The notes: generated by a model not told the origin, from the letters alone. A stretch of DNA of 64,000 nt from Metamycoplasma alkalescens (GCF_900476125.1 NZ_LS991949.1:744001-808000); one strand, 5' to 3'; positions 23,767-34,805 are shown, counted from the first letter of the stretch. Translations and numbers: made by a program.

Positions 23767-24063
23767 ATGAAACCAAATAAGAAAATCAGGAAAATAAGCC
23801 ATTTGCCGATGCTAATTCCTATTGGAATTACAATTCCGCTTATTTCAGCGGCATGTAATAATAAAAATAACCCAAGTAATGAAAATATTAATTACGAAAT
23901 TCAAGAAAAAAATAACATTCAAAAACCTATTAGTGGAAAAATTAAATACCTAGCAATTGGTGATGATTATGCAATTGGGCATAACAACACAGAAAATTCA
24001 AAAAATGAAAATTTGTTTAATAAAGAAGAAAATGAAATTCAAGGAATTTCATATCCTGCTTAA
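23767..24063 (+). pseudogene. Giant SGNH-like lipoprotein, copy 3, truncated by IS30
   Basis: The first 97 codons match copies 1 and 2: signal peptide to Cys30 (ISAAC), an Asn-rich linker, and AIGDDYAIGHNNTEN. Then the frame meets the IS30 element at 24058 and ends at a TAA inside it, after ISYPA. The other about 1740 codons of the family are not found anywhere in the window, so the 3' part was deleted rather than displaced. The leader and RBS are intact, so a short lipopeptide of about 68 residues could still be made and secreted. Confidence 0.85.
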
Positions 24064-25425
24064 TTATAAATTCAAGTGCAACACAATAAAGATATAAAAT
24101 ATAGTTGTGGACACTTGAATTTTTATTTTTAAAAATAAGAAAAAAAGTCCCGCTTGAGATAAAGGAACTTTCAATATGAATTATAACAAAAATAATAAAT
24201 ATAAACACATAAATGAAGTTGAAAGATCTTATATAAAATTTGAGCTTAATCGTAATAAATCAATACGTTCAATTGCAAAAAAATTAGATAGAAGTCCTTC
24301 AACAATTATGCGAGAAATAAAAAGAAACACAAGTTTAGGAACTTATGACCCCATGGTAGCAAACATTAAAGCTAAAAAACGTCATAGACATAAATATTAT
24401 TTTAGATTTTTGTTGCCGAATAAATTTGATAAATTTACAGAATTATTCAAAAATAAATATGACAAAAAATACTATGGTGTGAAAGCTACATTACATGAGA
24501 TAAAAAAGGATCCAAATATAAATTGTCCTTCATTAAGAACGGTATACAACTGAATAAATAAAAATCTTTGAGTTATCAAAAGAAAAGATAGATTAAGAAA
24601 ATGATATAAAAAGGGTGGAAAAAGAACTACATCAGTTATAAAAAGATTGGTTAATTCAGCAGATTACGTTTTTCCAATATGAACAAGACCAAAAAAAATT
24701 GATTTAAGAAAAGAATTTGGACACTGAGAAGCTGATCTTGTATTGGGTAGAAAATCAAATGGATATTACAATGTTTTAACACTTACAGAAAGAAAAACAA
24801 GAATCGGATTCGCAATAAAAGTTCGTTCAAAATCTGGATTTGTAATAAATTCAAGTCTTAAAAATCTAATTCAAGATAACAATTTATTTGTCAAAAGCAT
24901 AACCATAGATAATGGTATTGAATTTGAAAAAATTGGTTTATTAGCTAAGTGGTTAGACATAAAAATATATCGTGCAGAACCATATGCATCATTCCAACGA
25001 GGTAGTAATGAACATTGAAATGGGATTTTAAGAAGAGAATTTAAAAAGGGGTTTGATTTTAATGAAATAACCCAAGAAGAATTAGAAAAAATAGTTTTCA
25101 AAATTAACAATATGCCAAGAGAAATATTAAACTGATTAACACCTTTGGAGTTGTTTAAAAAAGAAAATAGTAATGATTTTATATTATAAAAATTTACTTA
25201 TTTAAAATTGATAAAATCAAACTAAAAAAAATAATAACTGACTAATGTCAGTTTTTTGAGTATTTCAAATTTTAGTTTTAATAATAAAACTCTTTAAATT
25301 GAATTTAGATTCAAAAAAATAATAAATATTTTTTCATTTTAAACAAAAAAATAAGTTATAGAAACATTTAATTTATAATAAAAAAAGCAAATGCAACAGT
25401 GTTGCACTTGAACTTTTCATTTAGG
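24058..25425 (+). mobile_element. IS30-family element, copy 1 (IS1630-like)
   Basis: 1368 bp, matching the copy at 47651-49018 in length and encoding an identical transposase. Subterminal inverted repeats TTCAAGTGCAACAC (near 24070) and GTGTTGCACTTGAA (near 25400). The left flank is the truncated lipoprotein 3; the right flank begins exactly at a 36-base inverted repeat (25426-25461). The flanks do not repeat each other, unlike those of copy 2, which points to a deletion or recombination after insertion. Confidence 0.88.
24176..25189 (+). CDS. IS30-family transposase, copy 1
   Basis: A 337-residue transposase. An N-terminal helix-turn-helix region (residues about 15-50, LNRNKSIRSIAKKLDRSPST) typical of IS30 is followed by an rve-type DDE core: Asp187 in HWEADLVLG, Asp245 in TIDNGIEF and Glu279 in GSNEHWNG, with 33 residues between the last two as expected. 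All three catalytic residues are present, and there is no frameshift, so it is probably active. RBS AAAGGAAC nine bases before the ATG. Confidence 0.93.
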
Positions 25426-25468
25426 AATATTTGAACAAATAATTATGTTTGTTCAAATATTTTTTTAT
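25426..25468 (+). terminator. Hairpin at IS30 copy 1 right junction
   Basis: AATATTTGAACAAA pairs with TTTGTTCAAATATT (14 bp) and is followed by a run of T. A closely similar hairpin lies at 42661-42702 after the second DUF31 protease gene. IS1630-type elements are known to insert at such inverted repeats. Confidence 0.7.
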
Positions 25469-25477
25469 GTAGAAGGG

Positions 25478-25545
25478 ATATTTTATTATGGCTAGACAAC
25501 TAACAGTTAATGAATGAATAGAATTAATAAAAATATATAATTAGC
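25478..25545 (+). pseudogene. Remnant of an IS3-type transposase start
   Basis: AAGGGA then ATGGCTAGACAACTAACAG reads MARQLTVNEWIELIKIYN before a stop. It resembles the first residues of the orfA helix-turn-helix of IS3-family elements; nothing of the remainder is left. Assignment is tentative. Confidence 0.35.
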
Positions 25546-25594
25546 AAAAAATAATGTAATACAGCAAATGTATTTATGTCGGAATAAATAAAAT

Positions 25595-25612
25595 CATAGC
25601 AATAGTGCTATG
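25595..25612 (-). terminator. Terminator of the Pr6Pr-type gene
   Basis: A 7-bp stem CATAGCA/TGCTATG with a four-base loop directly follows the stop at 25614 and is followed on the minus strand by ATTTTATTTATT. Confidence 0.6.
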
Positions 25613-25613
25613 A

Positions 25614-26372
25614 CTAATTATTGTTCAGCAATCACTTTGGTTTTTTAGGTATAGATTTTTGATACTTAATTTTATAAATAAACTTCCACATAATTCCAAA
25701 TAATAATGGTGTTATCATTGAAACAACATAAAGAAGTAAATCAAGAATAATTATTACTCCTGTATTATTTCCTTTATAAAAATAAGGGTTTTTAAAGTCT
25801 AAAAATCCATAAACAACTGCGCCTCTGCCTTGAATTATTTTGTCAAATGTAGCAAAGAATAATATCATTGCAAAGATTGTGTAAACAGTTGAAATAAGCA
25901 CAGGAATTGTAAATGTAATTTTAGTTACAATAATTTCTTTTCTAATCAAAGACAAGGCTACAAAACCTAAGATAGGATTTATTGCATGTGTAATCAGTGA
26001 GCGGGTAGCATTTAATGGATTAGTCCATGTTGACTTTTGGTATGAAAGCAATGCTCAATAGACAACAAAAGTCATAGTTATTGAAACAACAGAAATAAAT
26101 AGTGCTTTTTTAGCATACATATTAGTTCATAAAACGCCAGCTATAATTAGGACAAAACCTAGTAAAAAGTTTGATAAGTAAGTATAGTATAAAAATGAAC
26201 CTCAGCCTTTAAAAACTGCAAGATGTGTTGGTGCACCAGTTTTATTTAATTCATCTTTTGGATCGTATCAAATCACATATGAGAAAGCATAGAAAAGGGT
26301 TGTTAATAGCACAAACAAACCAAAACCAAGCAGCCATCATCTCATATTCTTATTTGTAGTTTTATTTTGCAT
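25614..26372 (-). CDS. Pr6Pr-like multi-pass membrane protein
   Basis: A 252-residue protein with about six membrane helices, starting at ATG 26372 (MQNKTTNKNMRWW). The segment FLYYTYLSNFLLGFVLI followed by a short loop, and HAINPILGFVAL, resemble the FAR-17a/AIG1-like (Pr6Pr) family of mycoplasmas, where Thr/Asn near the first motif and His in the second are conserved. The function of bacterial members is not known. Five TGA-Trp codons lie in the frame. It stands alone between the IS30 and IS1634-like elements. Confidence 0.65.
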
Positions 26373-26464
26373 GCGAATTATTATAACTATATTTATTTTT
26401 TAATGAACAGAATTTATAATCTAAATAAATTAGAGCAAATTAAACATTGCTATAATATTATTAT

Positions 26465-27871
26465 TTAAAAGTTTCCCGAAAAATTAACTATATAAGATTT
26501 TTTCAATGAGTTCCATACTTTTTTGGGGAGCTCAGTTTCATGCCAAATGTCATTTTTATATGGCATTTGTATTTTTTTATATTGCTTAAATATTTTCATT
26601 ACATCGCGATAAGTTTTAGTCTCTAAAATTCTTGAGTCAGCAAATTTATTCTTTATTCTGTTTCCAATTATAAGGGTAAGCATATTCAAAAACTCATCAC
26701 CGTAAACACTGTAATCATCATGCTGTCTAACGGTTTCTAACTCTAATGTATTTTTATAAAAATCGTTAACAAGTTCTATTTCTCATCTTTGCTTGTATAA
26801 GTTTAATGCATCTTCACAGGTGATATCTTGATCTGATACATATACAATTGTTCCGAATTTGTGCTTAATTTTTTCATATCTTTCAATTGAAAATTTTTTA
26901 CTAGACATAAAGTCTTGTTCTTCCTTTGATGCACGTTTTAAGTTCCTGAAAGCATAGTAATAAAGTCCATTGTGAAATATCTTTTTACATCAGGTTGGCT
27001 CATCTTTGCTGTTTATTTTATCTTTCATATTGTATGCATCAATTTCTTCTAAAAGTTTTAGTGATCTTTTTAGCGGATGTATAAAGCCAACATTGGATAT
27101 TAGTGCACTGCTATTTATGCCTTTGTCACCTATAATTATTCCCTTATTTATTCCTGTTTTCTCCAAAAAGTCAGGAAAACTAGTGACATCCACACAATTT
27201 ACTGAATAAGGCAACGAACAAATTACATCTCTAGTTGTTACATTAAAAGCAATCAAAATAGAGATGTTTTTACTATTTTTTAACTTTGATTTGTATGAAA
27301 AATCATTTAATGAATTTACTTTGCTATTATTGTTTTTTAACATTCCATCTATTGCAATTTTGTTGCTCTCATCAATTTTCCTAACCCTGTTTTGAATAAA
27401 TTCAAGTACCTTAGAATAGTCTTTTCCAATTCATTTTATTAATGACGAGGCATTATTTTTTCCAAGTTTAAGTTCAGGACTTTCAACTGACATAAATGAT
27501 TCATTAAACACTTCATCCAATTTGTTATTTGTCATTCTTGGATTTATAGAACGAAGTAAAGCAATAGCATATATGTGTTTAGCCATATCCTGCGGATACA
27601 CATTGCTTAAATCAGTCAATAGATCCTTAGAAACTGATTTTGCTATTTCATAGTCGCCAAAATTTTTCATTGAAACAGTTATTTTCAACTTTTCTTTTGG
27701 CACAAATTTCCCATCAATTATATGTCCTATAACTTTACCTTCAACTGGTTGGTTATTTCCATTTTTTCTAATGCATCCAACTCTTTCAATAACTGCTCAC
27801 ATTGAACCTGATTTTTTGACAACTGTATTTTTAGGTCTTTCTATTGCTCTAATTTCTGCTGGTACTGCCAT
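26465..27871 (-). CDS. IS1634/IS4-like DDE transposase
   Basis: A 468-residue transposase, open from ATG 27871 to a TAA that lies inside the terminal repeat. The catalytic residues are visible as Asp in KIAIDGML, Asp in IIIGDKGIN, and Glu in LYKQRWEIELVNDFY, the last being the RWxIE motif of the IS4/IS1634 group. The N-terminal about 60 residues include WAVIERVGCIRK. It differs clearly from the transposase at 42841-44514, so two IS1634-like types are present. Confidence 0.88.
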
Positions 27872-28085
27872 ATATATTAACTTCTTTATATAGTTAATTA
27901 TATAGTTATTTTTTAAAAAAACAAGCAAATTTTTAAACATATTTTTGCTGATTTTTTCAATTGTAAGATAAAAAACAAGAGCCTTTGTTTTTAAAACTCT
28001 TGTTTTAGTTTGTGAAAATTAACAATCTATAATGCAAATCGCTTATTTTTGCATTTTTATATAGTTAATTTTTCGGGAAACTTTT
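26467..28085 (-). mobile_element. IS1634/IS4-like element with 28-bp terminal repeats
   Basis: About 1.62 kb bounded by AAAAGTTTCCCGAAAAATTA at 26467 and its inverted copy ending at 28085; about 28 bp match. ATTT flanks both ends and may be the target duplication. The right end interrupts an ATPase gene (28086 onward). A partial copy of the left end is at about 37112-37222. A hairpin (AAGAGCCTTTG...AACTCTTG) near 27978-28005 lies between the right end and the gene. Confidence 0.85.
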
Positions 28086-28462
28086 ATTTAATCAATATGA
28101 ACCAAATCATATAATGGAAAACTTAATTTATAATGAATTAAAGAGAAGGGGATTTAACATCAACGTTGGAATAGTTGAAAAAATTATATCTAATGGTGAT
28201 AAAAGAACTAGAAAATCATTTGAAGTTGATTTTGTTTGCCAAAAACCAAATGTTAAATATTACATTCAATCTGCATATGAATTACCAACAAAAGAAAAAA
28301 TAGAACAAGAAACAAGATCTTTGTACAATATTGACGACTCATTCAAAAAAAATAGTAATAACTTATAACAACATAATCCCTTGATATGATAAAAAAGGCG
28401 TCTTATATATTGGTTTAATAGACTTCTTATTAGATGGTTCATACACAGATTCTGTTATCTAA
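28086..28462 (+). pseudogene. C-terminal fragment of a DUF4143-type AAA+ ATPase
   Basis: The 5' part is replaced by the IS element. What is left reads HIMENLIYNELKRRGF, then SFEVDFVCQ and YYIQSAYELP, which is the C-terminal nuclease-like domain (DUF4143) of a widespread AAA+ ATPase family. In a run of eight A at about 28347 the frame breaks; one base fewer would restore VITYNNIIPW and GLIDFLLDGSY up to the TAA at 28460. It is a double-damaged pseudogene. Confidence 0.8.
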
Positions 28463-28484
28463 CAATGCAATAACTACAACAAAA

Positions 28485-28526
28485 AATGCTTAGCAACTTA
28501 TTGTTAACTAAGCATTTTTGTTTTTA
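28485..28526 (+). terminator. Terminator after the ATPase remnant
   Basis: AATGCTTAG pairs with CTAAGCATT around a 14-base loop and is followed by TTTGTTTTT. It marks the old 3' end of the ATPase gene. Confidence 0.75.
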
Positions 28527-28641
28527 TTGCCTTATTTTTAATTAAATAATTCCAAATATACACTATATAAGACAAGATAAAATCATTCATTCATCCTTTT
28601 TTGGAATTTTACCGATTATTCAAGAATCAAAAATTGATGTT

Positions 28642-29256
28642 TTATTTTATAGTTTTCTCTAATATTGGTCTAAGATCAGCATTATAAATTTCAATGAATT
28701 TTTTTAGTTCATTTACAGCTTCTATATATTCTTTGCTGTCTTTATTACTCCTTTTTTCTAATATTTTTTTGATTTGATCATATCCAGATTCTTTAATTAA
28801 TTTATCTGGTTCTTGATTTATATTTAAATCTGGGTCTGGATTTGGATCTGGTTTTTCAAATCAGTAATCAAAGTGTGGCTTTATCGTATTTAATTTTTCT
28901 TTATCAATTAATGAATCTAACTTTCCCTTAAATCTGTAGTATTGATCTCTTATTTTATTAAGTTCTTTAAATAAATCTCCTACAGTATTTGGTATTTTTG
29001 GGGGTTGATTATTAGTTGTATCATTTTGAATAGGGTCTATCTCTGATGGTTTAGTTCCTGAACCTTGTTCTGATGGTTTGTTTGTGTCTGATGGTTTAGA
29101 TCCTGAACCTTGTTCTGATGGTTTGGTTGTGTCTGATGGTTTAGATCCTGAACCTTGTTCTGATGGTTTGGTTGCACCACACGAAGCAGCTACTAGTGGC
29201 ATAGCTAGCGAAATAGCTGAAACAGCAGATATTAGCAATTTATTGATGCTTTTCAT
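28642..29256 (-). CDS. Variable-type lipoprotein with tandem repeats
   Basis: A 204-residue lipoprotein. The signal peptide (KLLISAVSAISLAMPLVAASC) is of the Vsp/Vpma type, cleaved before Cys26. Mature residues about 30-72 are three tandem repeats of a 14-residue unit (KPSEQGSGSKPSDT with small changes), followed by a Pro/Asn-rich spacer and a helical C-terminal domain of about 100 residues. RBS AAGGAAG upstream of ATG 29256. The DNA of the signal-peptide end (CGAAGCAGCTACTAGTGG on plus) is shared with the lipoproteins at 37596 and 38093. A surface antigen prone to repeat-number change is inferred; no binding partner is known. Confidence 0.85.
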
Positions 29257-29644
29257 ATTTTTCTTCCTTTATTTTTATTGATTTATAAACTTACAAAGTA
29301 AGAAACGCTTTCTTTAGTCATTTTTTTATCTAGGTTTATTTATAATTTAAATTTTTAATGATTCTTTTGTACTAAAAAAAATAGAATTTTTTAAAAGTAT
29401 ATCAAAGATTATGTCCTACAGATAATTTTTCATTTAGCTTAGTTTCTTTTTTTCATTTTTTATTATGAACTTTATTTTTTTGTGTATTTTTTTGCCTTAG
29501 TGGCATCTAATTCATTATCTAATCGAGATCATATGATACCTGTTAGGTTATAGTATTACAACTAAGTTTTTTAGTAATTATCAAATGTATTTTTTAATTC
29601 ACCTATCCCCCTTTTCTCAAATCAATAGAAGTGGATTTTTTTAA
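29257..29644. other. Intergenic stretch without a gene
   Basis: AT-rich stretch between the lipoprotein promoter side and the terminator of the DUF31 gene. No open frame of note, no RNA-like structure recognised. Confidence 0.4.
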
Positions 29645-29675
29645 AAAAACACCCAGTATTATTGTTACTGAGTGC
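29645..29675 (-). terminator. Terminator of DUF31 protease 1
   Basis: CACTCAGTA and TACTGGGTG form a 9-bp stem with one mismatched or G-T pair; on the minus strand seven T follow. It lies 48 bases after the stop at 29724. Confidence 0.7.
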
Positions 29676-29723
29676 TACATTGAACATATAATTTGAAAGA
29701 AACTTCTTATGTGAAATTACTTC

Positions 29724-31448
29724 TTAATAACCTTTATCAAATAGCTTGGTTTCCTTAGAACCGTCTTCAAATCCATTTGGATAAATTACTCTTAAATTCT
29801 CTCTAAATGAGTTCTTTTGCATACCAAATTGAGTTTTGTTAGTACCATCAATTAGATTGTATGCATAAATAGTATTCTCACCAGCCTCTATATTACTTGA
29901 CTGTAAAAATGGTGCAATTGAACCCTTTCTTAGTAAGTCTCCAAATTGAACATTTGAACTAACACCATTATAAATCCCAATCATTTGTCCGTATTCATTA
30001 TAAGCTAATGATCCTGATGCACCATAGTACAAAGAAGAAAAGTTAACATTATATTGAAAACCATATCAGGCTGCTAAAACTCTTCCTCAATAAGAATCAA
30101 AAATTGTTGGGGTAACTGTACTAATTTTTTCTTCTACATTATTTTCAGAGAAACCTTCTGTTGGTTTACGACGAAATGGAAAATTATGCGGTAGTATTGG
30201 AAAAGGTTTAGTTGGATCAAATTTAGGAAAATCAAATTTCATACTTTGATTTTGCTTGCCATCCTGCATTTCATATCTTTCAGATGGATTATTTTGCATT
30301 CATCAAGCAATATTTTCAGAAACAGGGTAACCAGCAATATAAACATCCTTTGCCTTGGTTAGATTATTAGGATGTTTTTGCGTTTTGAATGCAGATACAT
30401 AATCTACTGTTTGCAAATATTTAGAAACATCTTTATTTTGATTTGGAAGTGCAGCTGTTTTTGATAACCTTGCTAGATAGTTATCTACACCATCTATAGC
30501 TTCTTTTACTCATTGTTTTAATGTTTCATCTGCTTTATCAAGATCAACATCAATTTCAAAAATTCCAAAATCTACCATCATTGGTACATTAGACACTCTA
30601 TTTAAATCATCCCAAGCATGTTTATATTGATAATCACTTTCTTCTTGTAATTTTCTATCTCCATATTCCTTAGCTACTTCATTTAATTTGTCTTGATATT
30701 TTAAAAATGCTTCTTTTTTCATAAAATCAAGGGCAGCAAAAACTATTTTAGGGCTACTAATTGCTTCTGTTGTAGTGGTTTTATGTGAAGTACTTTCTCA
30801 GTGACTATGTTCTCCCGTTGGGACAGTATTACCATAATAATTTGCATTTCAATTATTTTTTTTTGCTTTTTCTACTGATGGATTATTATTTGGAACATGA
30901 TTAAAATCATTTACTGGGTTTTTGGTTTTACCTAAAGCAACACCCAGAACTTTTTTATCGCTTTGAGAATCATAATAGTTAAGTTTACTGCTCAACTCTT
31001 TACTTAGTGAATTACTAAAATGACTTAAAACATGAAGGTTTGTTGCTATGAATAATTTATATTTATTATTAGCATTTTTAAATTTATGATAGTCAAGTAA
31101 CCACCCAGTCCCTTGATTGTTATCTAATATCCCTCCGTCTCCAGGAAGTTTTGTAAGAAATTTCAAAGCAAAGGTACGATCATAAATTTCTTTATAAATA
31201 GTTTTAGGGTCTATGATTTTAAACAAACTAGTTTGGTTTTGCTGAACCGTAGGATTTATTAATTTATTATCTTTATTATCATTTAGGTTTGTATTGCCTT
31301 CTCTAGTTGCATTATTTTCACTATCAGGTTTATTTTCACTTATTGATTCAGTAATTTTAGTATTTTCTATTTTAGAACATGAAGTTAATAAAACTAAGCT
31401 GCTAATGCTTGATATCATAGGAATTAATAATAATTTTTGCTTACTCAT
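29724..31448 (-). CDS. DUF31 serine protease lipoprotein (MIP-like), 1
   Basis: A 574-residue lipoprotein. Signal peptide ends VLLTSC (Cys24). The DUF31 domain has a trypsin-like triad: His139 in ATNLHV, Asp293 in VDFGIFEID and Ser478 in YGASGSLAY, with GTGWLLDY before the His. DUF31 proteins include the mycoplasma immunoglobulin protease MIP, which cleaves IgG heavy chain held by its partner MIB. No MIB-like gene is next to it, so the target here is unknown. Start is taken as the second of two adjacent ATGs because GAGG is correctly spaced for it. Asn/Lys-rich linker residues 25-75 tether the domain to the membrane. Confidence 0.82.
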
Positions 31449-31756
31449 CATGACCTCGTAATGTAAGTAAAATATCTTTTTCAAAGTTTACCAAAAAAAT
31501 ATTTTTGTAAAATGACATTTCAGCCTTAATCTGTAAAGTAATACATTAAAATTGTATCTATATACTAATTTAATTTATTGCTAAGTGTATGATATATTTA
31601 ATTCTCTTTATTCAATGATTGCTATATCTTAAGGAATTTAATAATAATTAAATAAGTTAAACACTTCTTTTACTCTTAATTATATTGGCATAAAAATACT
31701 TTGTTTTAAAAAGAAAGACTTGCTATATTTGCGAGTATCTAATTTTTTGTTCTAGT
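31449..31756. other. Intergenic stretch without a gene
   Basis: AT-rich spacer between the start of DUF31 protease 1 and the end of the DUF285 gene. No gene or clear terminator seen. Confidence 0.35.
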
Positions 31757-33745
31757 TTATTTTCAATTTGGGTTACTTTTTCATTTAGAAAGGTCTTGTT
31801 TAAAGGCATTAGCACCTTCAAACATATTTGAAAAGTCAGTTACTGCTTGAATATTTCAGTTACTAATATCTTGGTTAAATTTACTTGCTTTTTGAAATGC
31901 ACCTTGCATATTTTTAATTTTGCTTGTATCTATAAAATTAAGTTTTGAATTAAAGTTTTTTGCGTCATAAAACATTCATTTTATATTTTCTAAATTTCTT
32001 GTATCAAAATCAAGTGGTTGATTAAAGGCTTCTGCATAACAAAACATACCACTCATATCTTTTACATTTCTTGTATTACTAAATTTAAGCTCTGAGTTGA
32101 ATTTCTTTGCATTATAAAACATATTGCCCATATTTTCAACATTACTTGTATCAAAGTTAAGTGGTTGATTAAACTCAAGCGCTCCATAGAACATACCATA
32201 CATATTAGTAACATTATTTGTATCAAATTTAATAGGTGAGTTAAATTTATATGCATTATTAAACATAAATTTCATATTTGTTACTTTTTTTGTATTGAAA
32301 TTTATTGGTTTGTTAAAGTTTATAGCTCCATTAAACATCATTTCCATAGTGGTAACATTTTTCGTATCAGAAAAGTTTAAATTAGAGTTAAAGTTCTCTG
32401 CTAATTCAAGTAATCCTCTCATATTTGTTACATTGCCTGTATCAAAATTTAATATTTGATTAAATGCTTTTGCATGAGAGAACATTTGTTCCATGTCTTC
32501 AACATTTTGTGTATTAAAGTTAATCGGTTGATTAAATTCATTTGTTCCCCAAAACATTGAGTTCATTTTTTTAACATTCTTTGTATCAAAGTTGAGCAAT
32601 TTATTGAATTTACTTGCCCCGCTAAACATTAAAGACATATCTGTAACATTTTTAGTATTAAATTTTAGTTCTTGGTCAAATTCGAGTGCATCATAAAACA
32701 TAGCCTTCATGTTTTGCACATTTCTTGTATCAAAGTTAAGTGGGGAATTAAAATGTTTTGCTTCATAAAACATTGAATACATAGTAATAACGTTTCTTGT
32801 ATCAAATCTTATTGGTTGATTAATTTTGCTTGCTTCAAACATCATACTCATATCTGTAACATTTGATGTATTTCATTCATTAAGATTTTCTATGTTTGAT
32901 GATTTATTTTCTTTAAATGCTGCTTTTAATGACTCTATAAATCAAGGCAATCTAGTAGGAACCTTCTTAGTTGATTTTGCAAAAGGTTTAATAGCTATTT
33001 TGCCAGACTCATCTTTATAATAACCAATTATTTTACAAATAGTTTCTTGACTATCTTCATATTCATGCTCAATTGAGTCTAGATGAAAGCTTACATCTTT
33101 TAATTCTAGTGTTAGTTCAAAATCTAAACCATCAAAACTTAAAATAAGGTTTTTAGTGGCATCTTTTAAAGACTTAATTGTTTTATCTGAATCAGTTTTT
33201 ATTAGATATGGTAATTTAGTAAATTTAATTCTTTTATTTAGATGTTTCACAATATCACTAACTTTATGACTTTGTAAAATCTCATCTTTCATATTAGCTC
33301 ATTCATCAGTTACTAGCCTTTGAATTTCAAACCTGATAGCATTACGTTCATGATTTAATTCATTACGTAATCTTTTAATTTCTTTTTCTAATTCTGCTAC
33401 ATTTTGTTTTTTAATACTAATTTGATTTTTAAGTTCATCAACATAAGAATTCAATTCATGAAATTTAGCTTTCAATTTTAGCATTGCTTCCAGACTTTCT
33501 AACTGATAATTTTCTATATCAAAGCCATAAATTAGTGAATCTGCATACTGAGCCATTTGTGTTTTATCTTTTTCTAAATTGACTATCTGACTTTGTAGCA
33601 ATTTAAGCTCATCTTGTAATTTTTCAATCTTATTTTGATTAATATTTTGCTGCTTATTTTTTTTAATAAGCAATGTTGTTGTTATGGAAATAGGAACTAC
33701 AGCCACAGCTGTTAGTCCGCCTATTAGTAATAAACTTTTTTTCAT
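31757..33745 (-). CDS. DUF285 repeat surface protein with coiled coil
   Basis: A 662-residue protein. Residues 1-30 are a hydrophobic signal anchor without a lipobox Cys, followed by a coiled coil (about 35-140, KLQDELKLLQSQIVNLEKDK and ELEKEIKRLRNELN) and an about 100-residue linker domain. From about 292 to 652 there are 15 units of 24-25 residues with the pattern NVxxMxxMFxxAxxFNxPLNFDT, the DUF285/BspA-like leucine-rich repeat common in mycoplasma surface proteins. One central unit carries LLELAEN instead of an MF motif. A binding or adhesion role is inferred from the repeat family only. The last residues are KWKSNPNWK. Confidence 0.88.
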
Positions 33746-33839
33746 TTTCTTAACTCCTTATCAAGTTGTGATGGTTTTTTTTAATTGTTTAAAATTTTTA
33801 CTTGGAAAATTTTGGCATTCATTCATTTTAAGGATTAAG

Positions 33840-34255
33840 ATCTAGATGATTTTTTATTGTTTACTAATAGTTCGACTAGAAAGGCCTTGTACAAATGCAT
33901 TAGCATATTTAAACATTTAAGAAATTAGCTACTGCTTTGATGTTCTTTTGATTGTTAATATCTTAATTAAAATTAGTTTCCTCTTGGAACATACTTTTTT
34001 CATATATTTTATTTTGTTTGTATAGCTAAATTTAAGTTCTAAGTTAAATTTTTGTGTTATAAAACATTCAGCCCATTTTCTCTAGGTTTTTTTATTAAAT
34101 CAAGAGATTAACTAAATTAGTTTATTTCGCAAAACATTGAGTTCATCATTTCAAACATTTTTTTGTGTTAAAGTTGACTTTGTTTATTCAATTTCTATGC
34201 TCTATTAAATATCAGAGACATAGTAAACTAAAAGAAGTAAGTTACTAATTGAAAT
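33840..34255 (-). pseudogene. Decayed DUF285 repeat gene
   Basis: The DNA resembles the 3' end of the neighbouring DUF285 gene (AGAAAGGCCTTGTACAAATG here versus AGAAAGGTCTTGTTTAAAGG at 31787; also AATATCTTAATTAAAATTAG and ACATTGAGTTCAT). Stops in all frames and deletions show it is the remains of a tandem paralogue located just upstream. Confidence 0.6.
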
Positions 34256-34399
34256 AGCCATATTAGAAAACTAAGGGTAAAGTAAGTGCTCTGTGGCATA
34301 TAAAAAAAATATCAGATTAATTATCTCTTGCAATAACTAGTTTAAAAATGTACTTTTCAAACAGTTAATAGCGATATAAAATTATTTACTCTATGAAAA

Positions 34400-34641
34400 A
34401 CAGATATGAGCTATTCATTTTATGATACTAATTATAATAGAGAAATTGAATATTTCTTTTCTATATTAAAGTTAAGAGATGATTTCTGACTTTGAAAAAT
34501 TTGTTAGAAAGTTAACATTTGAGCAATTAAAAAATGAAATTTCAAAATTTATTGAGCGATATAATAAAGAAGGATTTCTAAAAGAATTTAAATGAAAAAC
34601 ACCTCAACTATTGTGAGGTGCTTATATAGAAAACAAACTTT
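34400..34641 (+). pseudogene. C-terminal remnant of an IS3-family transposase
   Basis: One frame reads NREIEYFFSILKLRDDF, which fits the catalytic Glu segment of IS3-type orfB (N..IE.FF..LK). A shifted frame continues ISDFEKFVRKLTFEQLKNE, then KFIERYNKEGFLKEFKWKTP and ends at TAA 34639. N-terminal parts are gone. Confidence 0.55.
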
Positions 34642-34799
34642 AATATCGAGTCCAATAATTTTGTACAAATTTGTTAATTCATATTTGGTTAATTATTTTT
34701 GTTGTATTGATTATTCTTAAATATAAATAATTCACTTTACAGTTTAATGTTGTGTATATTAAACAACTATAAACTAAGTTATAAGTTAAATTAAAGTGA

Positions 34800-34805
34800 T
34801 ATAAT
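34800..34805 (+). promoter_or_regulatory. -10 box of the transglutaminase-like lipoprotein
   Basis: TATAAT 31 bases before the ATG at 34836; an AATGGAAAG stretch serves as a weak RBS. Confidence 0.45.

Noticed and set aside
29055-29175. Possible CRISPR-like or regulatory direct repeats
   Set aside because: They are in-frame coding repeats (KPSEQGSGSKPSDT) of a lipoprotein, contiguous without spacers.
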